The notes beneath the pieces are model-generated. The model had not been told where the DNA came from. It searched no databases and worked only from the letters and a program-made list of their open reading frames with translations. Made by a program: the position numbers and the translations under genes. 64,000 nt of DNA from Rosa chinensis (lineage: Eukaryota; Streptophyta; Magnoliopsida; Rosales; Rosaceae), in contig NC_037089.1 in NCBI RefSeq assembly GCF_002994745.2, positions 22,429,641 through 22,493,640 of the forward strand, written 5' to 3'. Of the stretch, positions 11,914 to 22,854 are shown piece after piece; the first letter of the stretch is position 1; each line of letters begins with the position of its first letter.

Positions 11914-12292
11914 CAAGAAATATAGTGGTTCGTCTCCCGCCTTAGCGAGAGACTACGTCCACTTAAAAGCTTAACTATATGTGTTGGGCCTTGCGGCCAA
12001 AGAGGGGTCCCTTTTATAGGTAAGGGAACCCTCTCATTTACATTTTCTTCAATGTGGGACTAAGAGTCCCATTTGTAGTCTTTAAAGCATGTTGTGAAGG
12101 CAAGTTGGCAAGGCCGGGAAGGTTGCTTCCCGGTGAGGTCTTGGCCGCCTCCGACCACCACGGGGTAGGTTGTATGTCGAGTTACGGCATGCATGTCGTG
12201 ATTGGGGCCCACCATGGCTCGTGGGCCCACTAAGAGAAGGTTACTTATGCTTGGTGATGTAGAGAATAGCATTGCTAGTAGAGGTATCTACA
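11830..12292 (-). repeat. 5' LTR of the LARD-like element
   Basis: Second copy of the terminal repeat. On the minus strand it starts TGTAGATACC at 12292 and ends ATTAACA at 11830, next to the primer-binding site. It contains a (GA)n microsatellite at about 11870-11908. Confidence 0.88.
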
Positions 12293-12297
12293 GTTTA

Positions 12298-13199
12298 TAT
12301 GCAAGGCTTAAGCCTTACGCCTCAAAGCGAATGCCTTACTAAGGCTCTCCTCGAAACGCCTAGACCTACGCCTCAGCGTTTTAAAACATTGGGTGAGATG
12401 AATGAATATCTAGTCCTAAACTCATGAGTTTCTCCATTTGTAATCTTCAATTTTAAGTTTGTGTTGCATGGTTATTCTCCACTGAGTTGTTTTTATCTCC
12501 TAGTATTGAAGTGTATGCATGTCAAACCCTATTGTCAAGGTCGTTGAGCCATGAGCCATTCTCGGCTCCTCAAGTAAGATCAGGACACTCCAAAACATCA
12601 GCAACACCCTAAGATCATGATGCTCGACTATATTTTTCCTACAAGGTCTAAAGCAAACATTGAATCTTTGACCAATTCAGCAAAGCTACTTCATAAAGAT
12701 CAGTTTCCAAAACCACCAACGTAGGTGAACCCAGCCATGAAACAAAAGGAACAAGAAGGAAAAGCAACAATAACTCACAAATTTAGCATCATGTCGCAAA
12801 CAAACATTAATTACAAGTGCGCTAGTAGAAGAGTTCATTTGTTGTATAGGTAAAAGTTTTGTAGTACTACTACAATTGACATTATTTCAAAGTTTCAATC
12901 CTAGTCCCAAATTGCTGGATACAAAATTACAAATAGACACACAATTTTCAATTTTATGGTTTTTTTGTTATTATCTTAATTTATCATGACTTTTAACGTC
13001 ATTTCTTATAGGGATACAACTGTTTTTCATACAAAATTGATTTGCTAGGTGTATTTAGATATTTACTAGATACATTTAGAAAGACTCATAATTATGATGC
13101 TTACGAGTGTCATTCTCAATACCAATAGTATGACTCAATCTATATCATGTGCAGAGGCACAATTTTCTCTTGACTGGCGAAACGCATGAGTTATCTATA
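12298..13199. other. Intergenic sequence, no gene recognised
   Basis: Between two LTR insertions. It starts with a short GCCTTACGCCTC/GCCTAGACC segment (12305-12390) resembling the ends of hAT-type elements, followed by AT-rich sequence with no exon-like block. The last five bases (TTATA, 13200-13204 at the junction) belong to the next element's TSD. Confidence 0.45.
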
Positions 13200-13829
13200 T
13201 TATATGTCACACCCCGAATTTTGAATAAAGGAATTCAAATCCGAAACGTGAAAACTCAACAAACGCAAGAAGACACTTAGAAAATTTGTCATTTAAATTA
13301 TGCAACTAAACAAACTGAGCTCACAATGTCAATATTGACTTGCTCTTTAGAGACACATATTACATTACCGCGAGTTTACAAATTAAACTGAATAACAATT
13401 CAATAAGTAATCACACCCACCACACTCACTACACAACGGAAGACTAAAACCAATACACTTTTATGTCCATGCTACAGAAGGTACACCTCAGCTTCAATGA
13501 CGATTAATCGATATTCTAACCTGCACAATAAACCCTACACCATGGAATAGTGCACCGGGTTAAAACAACAAACCCGGTAAGCTTTTGCAAGCTCGTATGA
13601 GTAAACCTAAATAACCACAATTGTACTCCAAAATAAACTAAATAAAAACAGTAATCCCTGCATAGAAAATTAGTTCAGGAGATCACCCAAAAGCACTCAA
13701 TCCAAAATCATAGTAATCCCTGTGTGTATTTTGGTTCAGGGGATTACAATTAAATTAAACAATAGAATTCATAGTAATCCAAATCTCACCTATAAATTAA
13801 AGAAAGAACACTAGAAATATTCTCCGAAA

Positions 13830-14064
13830 ACTACGTACTCATGATGCAGTAACACAGTTACCACCATGACCGGATGCATACAACAGACTACGTACTCATG
13901 ATGCAGTGACCCAGTTACCACCATGACCGCACGTATGCAAATAGACTACGTACTCATGATGCAGTAACCCAATTACCACCATGACCGCATGCATGCAAAC
14001 AGACTATGTACTCATGATGCAGTAACTTAGTTACCACTATGACTGCACGCATGCAAACAGACTA
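13830..14064. repeat. 57-58-bp tandem repeat, four units
   Basis: Units begin ACTACGTACTCATGATGCAG at 13830, 13887, 13945 and 14003, with a fifth start at 14061. Each includes CAGTTACCACCATGACCG. It lies in the 3' part of the interrupted solo LTR. Confidence 0.9.
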
Positions 14065-14374
14065 GAGCTCGAACTGAATCGAAATCTATCACCTCGGCCT
14101 AGGTTCAGCCTTACAATAATACTTGCCTCGATCACCAATGTGATAAACGATACTCAACCGAACATCTGAAAGTCCACTTGACTCAAATACTTTCCTCAAG
14201 AAAAACACACTTTTACACAATAATCAACACATCATGATAATTGTATGCTCGAAAGAGAAATGCTCGAAATAAGAATTCAATCAACTCTTAATCATTACTT
14301 CACCAATGTCGCACCATCCAATATATATATTCCAAGTAAATAGATACACACACACACACACACACGTAGTCATT

Positions 14375-16353
14375 TGTTGAGTCACAAATTACTTATTATG
14401 TAATTGTGCCCCATAATTATGAAAATTGATTTGTCTTCCATGCTATTTTACCCTTTTTAATCCATTTCCTTTTATTTGTAGGAAACCTTGCATTGAGAAT
14501 AAAATGACTATTATTCGAGGCTTGAAATGCAGAAAATTGAAGCTAGGGGAACAAGATACGGAGATTGGAAGAAAATTTCAAATTGACTTTTCCGGCAAAA
14601 TTTTCCACTGAACCGCCACTCATGGAGGGTCCTTTCTCTAGCAAAGGAAGACCATAGTTGTGAGAATCTCCCATCACTTGAAATTCAAATATCTCCCTTC
14701 ACCTTGTCCTTTTGTCACCTTGCCAATTTGGGACCATTTGGGGGACAATGGTGTAAGAGCATCTCTTGCACACTTTGAGACCAAGGAGGACATAGATAGC
14801 TGATCAAAGAGAGGCCAAAGACTCATTCTTCAGCATTCTTGACTCCATTCAATCATCTTCATCCTATCCAAGATCCATTTTCTCTCTAGAGAAGACACCA
14901 CCATCTTCACCACTAAAACCACCATCTCCACCTCCAAAACCACCATTTCTACCACTATAACCTCCATTTCCTCCACCACTCAACACCACAACTCACCTTA
15001 GAGATTCCAAATTTCACTATTCTTACCAATATCAAGAACTTGGAGCAAGGAGAAGGAGGTGACTACCACCACATCATGTTCTTGGAAACTCATCTCCACC
15101 AGTTCTTCCGGCTTCATCAATAGTCACCCTTTACTCCCTATCTCTTTATGTATTTGATGTTTAATAGAATGTTGAAGCTTGTGTATCAGGCTATGTGTGA
15201 GTAGTGAACTAGTTGGGGCTAGGGTTGAAAGCCCTAGCCATTCAGCGCTAGCCAAACTTTCTTGTATTGATGCTTTTGTTTATAAATTGATGCAAATTCA
15301 TGTTGTCATTCTCACATGCTAAGTCAATAGTTGAATGCATTATGTAGACCTAATCAATTTGAGTTATATGTTTGCCATGACATGAAGTTTTTCCTAGAGA
15401 TTGATTACCTTTAGGCAAAAAGAGAGCATGAAAGCACACCATGTGTGCATGTGAGGGTGGTGAGCTAAAATCACTTAGAGATAGGATTGGTTTGCTTGCT
15501 TAGTTACCTAAACTCTAAGCTTTATGCATTTAGGGGCAAAGGATTGAGACCTATCTTGTAATTGAATTTGTCTCTAGGTAGTTAACTCTAGACTTATCCG
15601 GTTAGAGTTAATAAAATGAAAGGGGTTTAAGCCTTAGTAGTCCTATCCGGATGCTAAGAGGGTAGGGTTCTAAAAGTCGGGCTAGTCGGCCGCCTAGGCG
15701 GCGCTTAGGCGCTAGGCGTGGAGGAGACGTTCCGATTTCGACCGAATCGTTTGCCTTAGGTGCCGGGCTGCTGGGCGTCCGCCTAGGCGCTCTAGGCGGA
15801 GGGTAATCGGGCTAGGCGTTTCCCGACTGTGGCTGGGCGCTAACCGCTGAAGTCTTTTTTTGTTTTTTTTCTTCATCGTTGTTGAATATCAAGACGACCT
15901 TCTGGGCTCCTCATCGACGACAGCGTTCCAACGGTACGGTGGCAATCCTCCTCAACACAGATGGGCGACGGCAGTGGTATGGTCTCTCTGTCTCCCTCTC
16001 TCAAAGTCTCACTCTCTCGCTCCCTTGGTCCTCCCAATCTCTGCTCAACATCTCCATGTACTTTCAAACTTGGTAAGTGTCCCAATCTGAAATTTGATTT
16101 GTTTCAAAACTTCGATCTGTTTCACACTTTCACTGTTTGAGATCTGAAATTCGGGTTCTTTTTGCAGCAAAGCCTCTTTCTGCTTCAATTTGCTACACAT
16201 CTATTCCACAACAAACAACAGGAACCAATAAGATTAAAAACAATTCAAGATCCTAAACGATTTGAGCATAATATTGAGATAAGGGATCAAGTAAAGATCT
16301 GATATCAAACTATCTTTTTCTTAGATTGGGGATCGGACTTGGGTTCGAAGATA

Positions 16354-16400
<47 letters not shown>

Positions 16401-17378
16401 GAAAGCCGATCCACTATGCTCAACAACAAACTAGGTATGAAAATGTTGCAGATCTGGAGAAGAAGAAAAAGAAGATGGAAAAACAAGGAAAAGAAAGAAG
16501 AAAGAGAAGAAATTCGGGTTCAGAGTTCCTTTGAGCCTCTTTCTACTTCAATTTGCTGAGTTGCAGCAAAGTCTCTGCTTTTCAATTTGGTTTTGACAGG
16601 TGTTGCAGCAATTGCCTCAATTTGGTTTTGACACGAACTACATCTATTAATTGAATAATTGTATTGAACTATTTATCTATTTGACTTTGCTTACTTAGTT
16701 AATTGGTTCTCAGTAATTAGTTTGTAACTTCTTACTGATGTTAATTACTTAATTGTTAAAATGTGATTGTTCATTGTTCTACATAGAAGCATTTTGTAGT
16801 TATATTTATATATAGAAATAGTTGTCAATGATATTATATGTTATAAAAATAAAATTAAAATTAAAAATAAAAAAACAGCCTAGTCCCCGCCTAGGCTCCC
16901 GCCTAGGCCCCTGGGCGCTAGGCTTCAGAGCTCCGCCCGACTAGCGCCTAGCGTTTTTTAGAACCTTGTAAGAGGGTAGTTGGATAATTAGCTTTGCATC
17001 ATTCATATTTAATTGCTTTAATGCTTGCACGGGAGGCAAAAGGTGAAACCCGATGCCCTAACTTCCATCCATTTGATAACAACTTGTTTAGTTTAACTTA
17101 GTTTATATTACTTGCTTTCATTGTTTCAATTTGAATAGAAACCAATCTCAAAATCAAAATCAAATCTCTACACACCATCTTGCACATACTCACCATGAAC
17201 TTTGGTTCACTTGTGAGCCTTTGTTTGTGATAGTACATTTGCATATTCTTCTAGTTTTTCCTTAGGTTTTCCTTAGATAGGAAAGGATTTACCAATCCTC
17301 GTGAGTTTGACATCCTTACTTAATCCCCTATTTTATAACATGTACCTCTTGCACTTGAGGGTGGCTTAAATGCTAACG
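14375..17378 (+). mobile_element. Solo LTR of the gag-protease family, carrying a hAT insertion
   Basis: It starts TGTTGAGTCAC and ends AATGCTAACG (last base changed from A). The flanking TCATT occurs at 14370-14374 and 17379-17383. With the hAT element and its duplicated target removed the length is about 1690 bp, matching the 1695- and 1682-bp LTRs of the complete element 500 bp downstream. It is visibly more diverged from those two LTRs than they are from each other, so it is an older insertion. Confidence 0.9.
15663..16968. mobile_element. Non-autonomous hAT transposon
   Basis: The termini are TAGGGTTCTAAAA and, on the other strand, CAAGGTTCTAAAA. They are flanked by an 8-bp duplication TAAGAGGG (15655-15662 and 16969-16976). 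An 8-bp TSD and TAGGG/CAGGG-like ends are hAT hallmarks. Subterminal regions are rich in GCCTAGGCG-type motifs in both orientations. The interior has (GA)n at 16353-16398 but no transposase frame longer than about 77 codons. Confidence 0.88.
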
Positions 17379-17879
17379 TCATTCATGCAAGAATGACCAC
17401 TAATATCAACTATAGTTCATACGTATTAAAATAAAAAAATTCATTTTATACTTAAATTCATTTTTTTACCTGTGAGCCGTAGCCCTATGAATAGTAGTCG
17501 ATCGAGTTCATATTATTTCAAACAAATGTTTATTTTAGAAAGATTTACAATTATCAATCAATTCCGACAATTAAATAACTCGGTTCGTAAATGAACCACG
17601 TGAGATTTACTCACCTCTAAATCCCACTGCGTCTTCATATGCCATACGAGATACACAAGCGTAACCATCCGTCTAAACAACTTCGTCAAACACCTAATAA
17701 AATACGACCTCAATTTAGTACCTGAACACTAAAAACAATTAATTTCAGAACTCCCAAATCAATCCAACAATCTGAAAGTAACGCCAATCGAGGTGAAACT
17801 TCATCTTAGACCACCTAAAGTGTCCGGAACACTTCTACGGTCAATATAACAAAACTACAAGTTTATTGGACGGCTGGAT

Positions 17880-19574
17880 GGTTGAGTCACAAATTACTTA
17901 TGCAATTGTGCCCCATAATTATGAAAATTGATTTGTCTTCCACTCCATTTTACCCATTTTAATCAATTTCCTTTTATTTGTAGGAAACCTTGCATTGAGA
18001 ATAAAATGACCATTTGAGGCTTGAAATGTGGAGATTTGAAGCTAGGAGAAGAAGACACGGAGATTAGAAGAAAATTGCAAATCGACTTTTCCGGCGACTT
18101 TTCCGGCAAACTTTTCCGGCAAACTTTTACGGCGAGCCGCCACTCATGGAGGGTCTTTTCTCCAGCAAAGGAGGACCATGGTTGTGAAAATATCCCATCA
18201 CTTGAAATTCAAATATCTCCCTACACCTTGTCCTTTTGTCACCTTGTCTATTTGGGACCATTTGGGGGACAAGGTGTAAGAGCATCTCTTGCACACTTTG
18301 GGACCAAGGAGGACACACATAGCTGATCAAGGAGAGGCCAAAGGGGATTTATTCAGAATTCTTGACTCCATTCAATCATCTTCATCCTATCCAAGATCCA
18401 TTTTTCTCTCTAGAGAAGAGACCACCATCTCCACCACCAAAACCACCATCTCCACCTCTAAAACCTCCATTTCCACCACTACATCCTCCATTTCCTTCAC
18501 CACCCAACACCACAACTCATCTTAGAGATCCCAAATTTCACTATTCTCACCAATATCAAGAGCTTGGAGCAAGGAGAAGGAGGTGACTACCACCACATCA
18601 TGTTCTTGGAGACCCATCTCCACCACCTCTTCCGGCATCATCAATAGTCACCCTTTACTCCCTATCTCTTTATGTATTTGATGTTTAATAGAATGTTGAC
18701 GCTTGTGTATCTAGCTATGTGTGAGTAGTGAACTAGTTGGGGCTAGGGTTGAAAGCCCTAGCCAAACTTGCTTGGATTGATGCTTTTGTTTATAAATTAA
18801 TGCAAATTCATGTTGTCATTCTCACATGCTAAGTCAATAGTTCAATGCATTACTTAGACCTAATCAATTTGAGTTATGTGTTTTCCATGACATGAAGTTT
18901 TTCCTAGAGATTGATTACCTTTAGGCAAAAAGGGAGCATGAAAGCACACCATGTGTGCATGTGAGGGTAGTGAGCTAAAATTACCTAGAGATAGGATTGG
19001 TTTGCTTGCTTGGTTACCTAAACTCTAAGCTTTATGCATTTAGGGGCAAAGGATTGAGACCTATCCGGTAATTGAATTTGTCTCTAGGTAGTTAGCTCTA
19101 GACTTATCCGGTTAGAGTTAATAAAATGAAAAGGGTTTAAGCCTTAGTAGTCCTATCCGGATGCTAAGAGGGTAGTTGGACAATTAGCTTTGTATCATTC
19201 ATATTCAATTGCTTTAATGCTTGCAAGGGAGGCAAAAGATGAAACCCGATGCCCTAACTCCCATCCATTTGATAACAACTTGTTTTGTTTAGCTTAGTTT
19301 ATATTACTTGCTTTCATTGTTTCAATTTGAATAGAAACCAATCTCAATATCAATATCAAATCTCTACACACCATCTTGCACATACTCACCATGAACTTTG
19401 GTTCACTTGTGAGCCTTTGTTTGTGATTGTATATTTGCATATTCTTCTAGTTTTTCCTTAGGTTTTCCCTAGCTAGGAAAGGATTTACCAATCCTCGTGG
19501 GTTCGACATCCTTACTTAATCCCCTATTCTATAACTTGTACCTCTTGCACTTGAGGGTGGCTTTAATGCTAACA
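17880..19574 (+). repeat. 5' LTR of the gag-protease element (1695 bp)
   Basis: Its first base is G where the other copy has T. It ends GCTAACA. The 13-bp length difference from the 3' LTR is one extra CTTTTCCGGCAAA unit near 18110. Both LTRs carry a short proline-rich frame (18362-18586 here, 25151-25375 in the 3' copy). It is degenerate in the solo LTR and probably not a gene. Confidence 0.93.
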
Positions 19575-19580
19575 AGTTTT

Positions 19581-19598
19581 TGGCGCCGTTGCCAGGGA
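19581..19598 (+). other. Primer-binding site, tRNA-Asp type
   Basis: TGGCGCCGTTGCCAGGGA lies six bases after the 5' LTR. It is complementary to the 3' end of plant tRNA-Asp with one apparent mismatch, as in Athila-type elements. Confidence 0.88.
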
Positions 19599-19681
19599 TT
19601 GGTGTGAAAACCAATCCCTAGCTTGGGTAGCCTTAGGGACTAGCTTGAAATTTCCCTTGTTTTTATTTTATCTCTGTTTGC

Positions 19682-19837
19682 CGACCAGTCGTTGGTCTTC
19701 GCCGACTAGTCGTTTGTGTTAATTTCGTGTGATTTTTGTCTCGCCGACCAGTCGTCAGAAATTTCCGACCAGTCAGCAAGTGTCATTTTAGGGGTCAGAA
19801 GATCACCGACCAGTCGGCAAGTGTCGCCGACCGGTCG
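19682..19837. repeat. Six copies of a 10-bp palindromic motif in the leader
   Basis: The motif CGACYRGTCG occurs at 19682, 19703, 19745, 19766 (last base A), 19807 and 19828. CGACTAGTCG and CGACCGGTCG are perfect palindromes. They sit between the PBS and the gag start, where retroelement packaging and dimerisation signals usually lie. A function here is only a guess. Confidence 0.85.
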
Positions 19838-19929
19838 TTTCCCCTATTTTCAGAATTTTTCAATTTCTCATTTTTGGTTTCTTTTTGTATCTTGACTTAT
19901 TTTCTTACCTTTGTTTTGAAATTTTATAG

Positions 19930-22854
19930 GTGTTTATGTCTCACGGATCACCTACAAGTAGCCCAAGGATCAACTCAACATATTCTACTCCATCATCTCC
20001 AAGCACACCAAGTGGAGACAACATATCTATTGATCAAATCCTTGAAGATAGTGGTGAAGAAACTCAGATACCGCAAGAAACTCTTGATCTCATAAAGAAA
20101 TTGGCGGAAGAGTTGCAAGCTAAAATAGCCCGGATACCTACAATGGATGAACCACGCCCCATGAAGGAGTACACTTTGCCAACAATCTCCAATCATCCAA
20201 GTTGCATCATGCTTCCACCATGTGCCGTTGCTTTTGACATAAAGCCGGGGACTATTGCAAACTTACCCCTCTTCTTTGGCTTGCCAAGTAATGAGCCATA
20301 CTTGCACCTCCAAGAGTTCAATGAAGCATGCTCAACCGTTCAACTTTTGGGTATTGATGAAGGCAACTTACGTCTTCGGCTCTTTCCCTTTTCATTGAAG
20401 GATAAAGCCAAGAAATGGTTGTACAAGTTATCCCCAAGTAGTATCCACACTTGGGAAGACATGCAAAGGGTATTCCTCAAATTCTATTTCCCTCCTCACA
20501 AGTCTAATTCATTGAGGAATGAGTTGATGAACTTCCGAGAGCTACCAAATGAGTCATTCTATGAGACATGGGAGAGATTCAAGGATATAGAAGGTGGTGT
20601 TCCCAATCATGGTCTCTCTAAGGTAGCGGTTCTAAGTGCCTTCTACACCGGGCTTTCACAAGACACGAGGAGGAGAGTTGACAATGCTTGTGGGGGATCT
20701 TTCATGAACAAGACCGAAGATGAAGCGATGAAGATCCTAGATGAAATGAGTGAGTCTTCTCAACTCTATGATAGTGCCTCGGATAGAAAGCCAATGATGA
20801 TGAAGAGTGCACAAGTACCTATGAGGGAGCAAGAGCAAAGGAGAGGCATGTATAATGTTGACATTCCAAGTGTTCAAATGCAACAAGAGTTGAAGCGGAT
20901 AGAAGGAGATATGCAAAAGAAGCTTGACATGATTCTACAAGCACAAGGAAGACCCCTCAATCAAATGGCACCACCAAGCCAAATTTGGGAGCCTAGTTTG
21001 GGAGTCAAAGCCATGGAGCAAGCTTGTTTGATTTGCGAGAGTGTGTATCATAGCACAACGGAGTGTTCACAAAGCGATATGTGTCCAGAATTGATAGAGC
21101 AATGCAATCTCCTTGGCTACCAAACAAAGCCAAAGAATGATCCTTATAGCAACACTTATAATCCCGGATGGAGGAACCACCCTAATTTTGGTTGGGGTGG
21201 AAATCAAAACCGTGAACAAGGTCAAGGTTACCAAAGGCAAGGAGGTGGATATCAAGGTGCAAGTAGCTCACACTTCAACAATCAAGGAGCAAACAATGCT
21301 TATCATGCTCCTAGACCACCTTATCAAGCACCATCTCAACAACCCCAAGTACCAATGCAAGAAGCAAGAAAGACACCTACCTTTGAAGAAATGATGGCAG
21401 CCTTTGTGAACAATCAAGCAAAGCAAGATGAGAAGATCAATGTCATCCAACAAAGTGTGAGCAAGCTTGAGGTACAAATGGGGCAACTAGCCCATGAGTG
21501 GAGTCAAAGGAAGCAAGGTGCGTTTCCAAGCCAAGTGCAGAATAACCCACGGCATGAAGCCAAAGCTATTACCACTTTAAGAAGTGGAAGGCAAGTGGAG
21601 AACAATGTGTACATGCCTACCAATGAGGAAAATGTAACTCCAAGGGAGCCACCCGGTTTTGAAAGAAGATCAAAGGGGAAAGCAAGAGAGTTGTCACATG
21701 GAGAAGTCATCTTAGGCTTTAATAATGGTGAAGAAGAAGGTTTGAATGATAAGAAGAATGCGTATGCCGATGAGAAGCAAGAAGAAGCCTTGAAGGAAAA
21801 TTTTAATGCCAAGGTTGGAACTCATGATAATGAAGCCTCTCCTTCTACTCTAATTGAAAGGCCATTCAAAAGAGGTATCACCTTCAACCCTCCTTTGAAG
21901 ATTGTTCAAGAAAAAGAAGTGTCTCTCCCTTACCCTCAAGCTATATGGCAACAAGAGAAAAAACTCAAGAAAGAGAGCCAATTGAGGGAGATGATTGATT
22001 TGTTCAAGAAGGTTCATATAAACATTCCACTCCTTGAAGCCGTGAAGACAATCCCATCTTATGCTAAGTTCTTGAAGGATATGTGCATGAAGAAGAAAAA
22101 GTTCAAAGAACATGAGCAAGTGGCTCTTTGTGAAGAAGTGAGTGCTATCATTCAAAGAAAGCTTCCACCAAAGCTTAAAGATCCGGGAAGCTTCACTATT
22201 CCAAGCAAGATTGGAGAAACTACTTTTGACAATTGCTTGATGGATCTTGGGGCAAGTATCAATTTAATGCCCTATTCGGCTTTAAAGAAGCTTGGTCTTG
22301 AAGGAGATTTGAAACCAACTTCAATCACTCTCCAATTGGCGGATAGAAGCGTGAGGTATCCTAGAGGAATCTTGGAAAATGTGCTTGTCAATGTTGCAAG
22401 GTTTGTGATACCGGTGGATTTTATAGTCCTAGACATGGAGGAAGCCCCCATGGTTGACAATGAGCTTCCTATCATCTTTGGAAGAGCTTTCATGGCCACT
22501 GCCGGTGTCAAGATTAATGTGAAGAAAGGCACCATGAGCATGAAGGTACTTGGAGACAAAATCAAGTTCCAAATCTTTCCTCCCTTTCAAATTATGGATG
22601 ACATGAATGAATGCTACTTTTTGGGTTACTATGGAGAGGCAAAAGTAAGGGGAGATGAGAAAAATAAGAAAGAAGTTTGGGCACCTCTTCCGGTCTTACC
22701 ATGTTCACAAGGCTTTGAGTCACTCCTCACCCCTATCAAGAAGAAGAAACAAATTGGAGGATTTCTCAAGGGAGCACTTGTTGACATGAGAGCTTGCCGT
22801 GGAAGTTCAAAGAAGGTAAACAAGGGAGATGGTTGTCTCAAGAAGCCCCCTTGA
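19930..22854 (+). CDS. Gag-retropepsin polyprotein of the gag-protease retrotransposon
   Basis: An intact 974-residue frame. Its first ATG follows the palindrome-rich leader. Residues about 95-230 form the retrotransposon gag domain, including the conserved LRLFPFSLKDKAKKWL and FPPHKS stretches typical of Athila gag. A CX2CX4HX4C zinc-knuckle pattern without the usual glycine spans residues 366-379. A Q/N/G-rich linker follows (about 395-480). The aspartic protease lies near the C-terminus, with the catalytic DLGAS starting at D772 and an IIFGRAFM-like second conserved segment about 70 residues later. The frame then ends at KKPP with no pol. The product would assemble a virus-like particle shell and could self-process, but cannot reverse transcribe. 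The open frame over nearly 3 kb, with no stop or frameshift, suggests youth or selection. Family assignment is strong; lineage Athila is likely. Confidence 0.93.
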   Translation: MFMSHGSPTSSPRINSTYSTPSSPSTPSGDNISIDQILEDSGEETQIPQETLDLIKKLAEELQAKIARIPTMDEPRPMKEYTLPTISNHPSCIMLPPCAVAFDIKPGTIANLPLFFGLPSNEPYLHLQEFNEACSTVQLLGIDEGNLRLRLFPFSLKDKAKKWLYKLSPSSIHTWEDMQRVFLKFYFPPHKSNSLRNELMNFRELPNESFYETWERFKDIEGGVPNHGLSKVAVLSAFYTGLSQDTRRRVDNACGGSFMNKTEDEAMKILDEMSESSQLYDSASDRKPMMMKSAQVPMREQEQRRGMYNVDIPSVQMQQELKRIEGDMQKKLDMILQAQGRPLNQMAPPSQIWEPSLGVKAMEQACLICESVYHSTTECSQSDMCPELIEQCNLLGYQTKPKNDPYSNTYNPGWRNHPNFGWGGNQNREQGQGYQRQGGGYQGASSSHFNNQGANNAYHAPRPPYQAPSQQPQVPMQEARKTPTFEEMMAAFVNNQAKQDEKINVIQQSVSKLEVQMGQLAHEWSQRKQGAFPSQVQNNPRHEAKAITTLRSGRQVENNVYMPTNEENVTPREPPGFERRSKGKARELSHGEVILGFNNGEEEGLNDKKNAYADEKQEEALKENFNAKVGTHDNEASPSTLIERPFKRGITFNPPLKIVQEKEVSLPYPQAIWQQEKKLKKESQLREMIDLFKKVHINIPLLEAVKTIPSYAKFLKDMCMKKKKFKEHEQVALCEEVSAIIQRKLPPKLKDPGSFTIPSKIGETTFDNCLMDLGASINLMPYSALKKLGLEGDLKPTSITLQLADRSVRYPRGILENVLVNVARFVIPVDFIVLDMEEAPMVDNELPIIFGRAFMATAGVKINVKKGTMSMKVLGDKIKFQIFPPFQIMDDMNECYFLGYYGEAKVRGDEKNKKEVWAPLPVLPCSQGFESLLTPIKKKKQIGGFLKGALVDMRACRGSSKKVNKGDGCLKKPP

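Larger units (their letters stand above)
1614..12292 (-). mobile_element. Large non-autonomous LTR retrotransposon (LARD-like), minus strand
   Basis: Two direct repeats (1614-2104 and 11830-12292) begin TG and end CA in element orientation, the left one with a C-to-T change near its end. They are flanked by an identical 5-bp duplication GTTTA (1609-1613 and 12293-12297). A primer-binding site beginning TTGGCGCCGTTTGTGGG abuts the right LTR on the minus strand, which fixes the orientation. The 9.7 kb interior encodes no gag, protease, RT, RNase H or integrase in any frame. Instead it holds a minisatellite, plus-strand gene fragments with introns, a TIR element and a CACTA terminus. The tRNA-Asp-type PBS is typical of Athila/Tat gypsy lineages, so it is probably a derivative of such an element mobilised in trans. 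Some internal parts may be later insertions rather than original cargo. Confidence 0.88.

Noticed and set aside
18362..18586. Proline-rich 74-codon gene
   Set aside because: The frame lies inside the LTR and recurs in the other LTR at 25151-25375. It is broken in the older solo LTR, so it shows no sign of selection.
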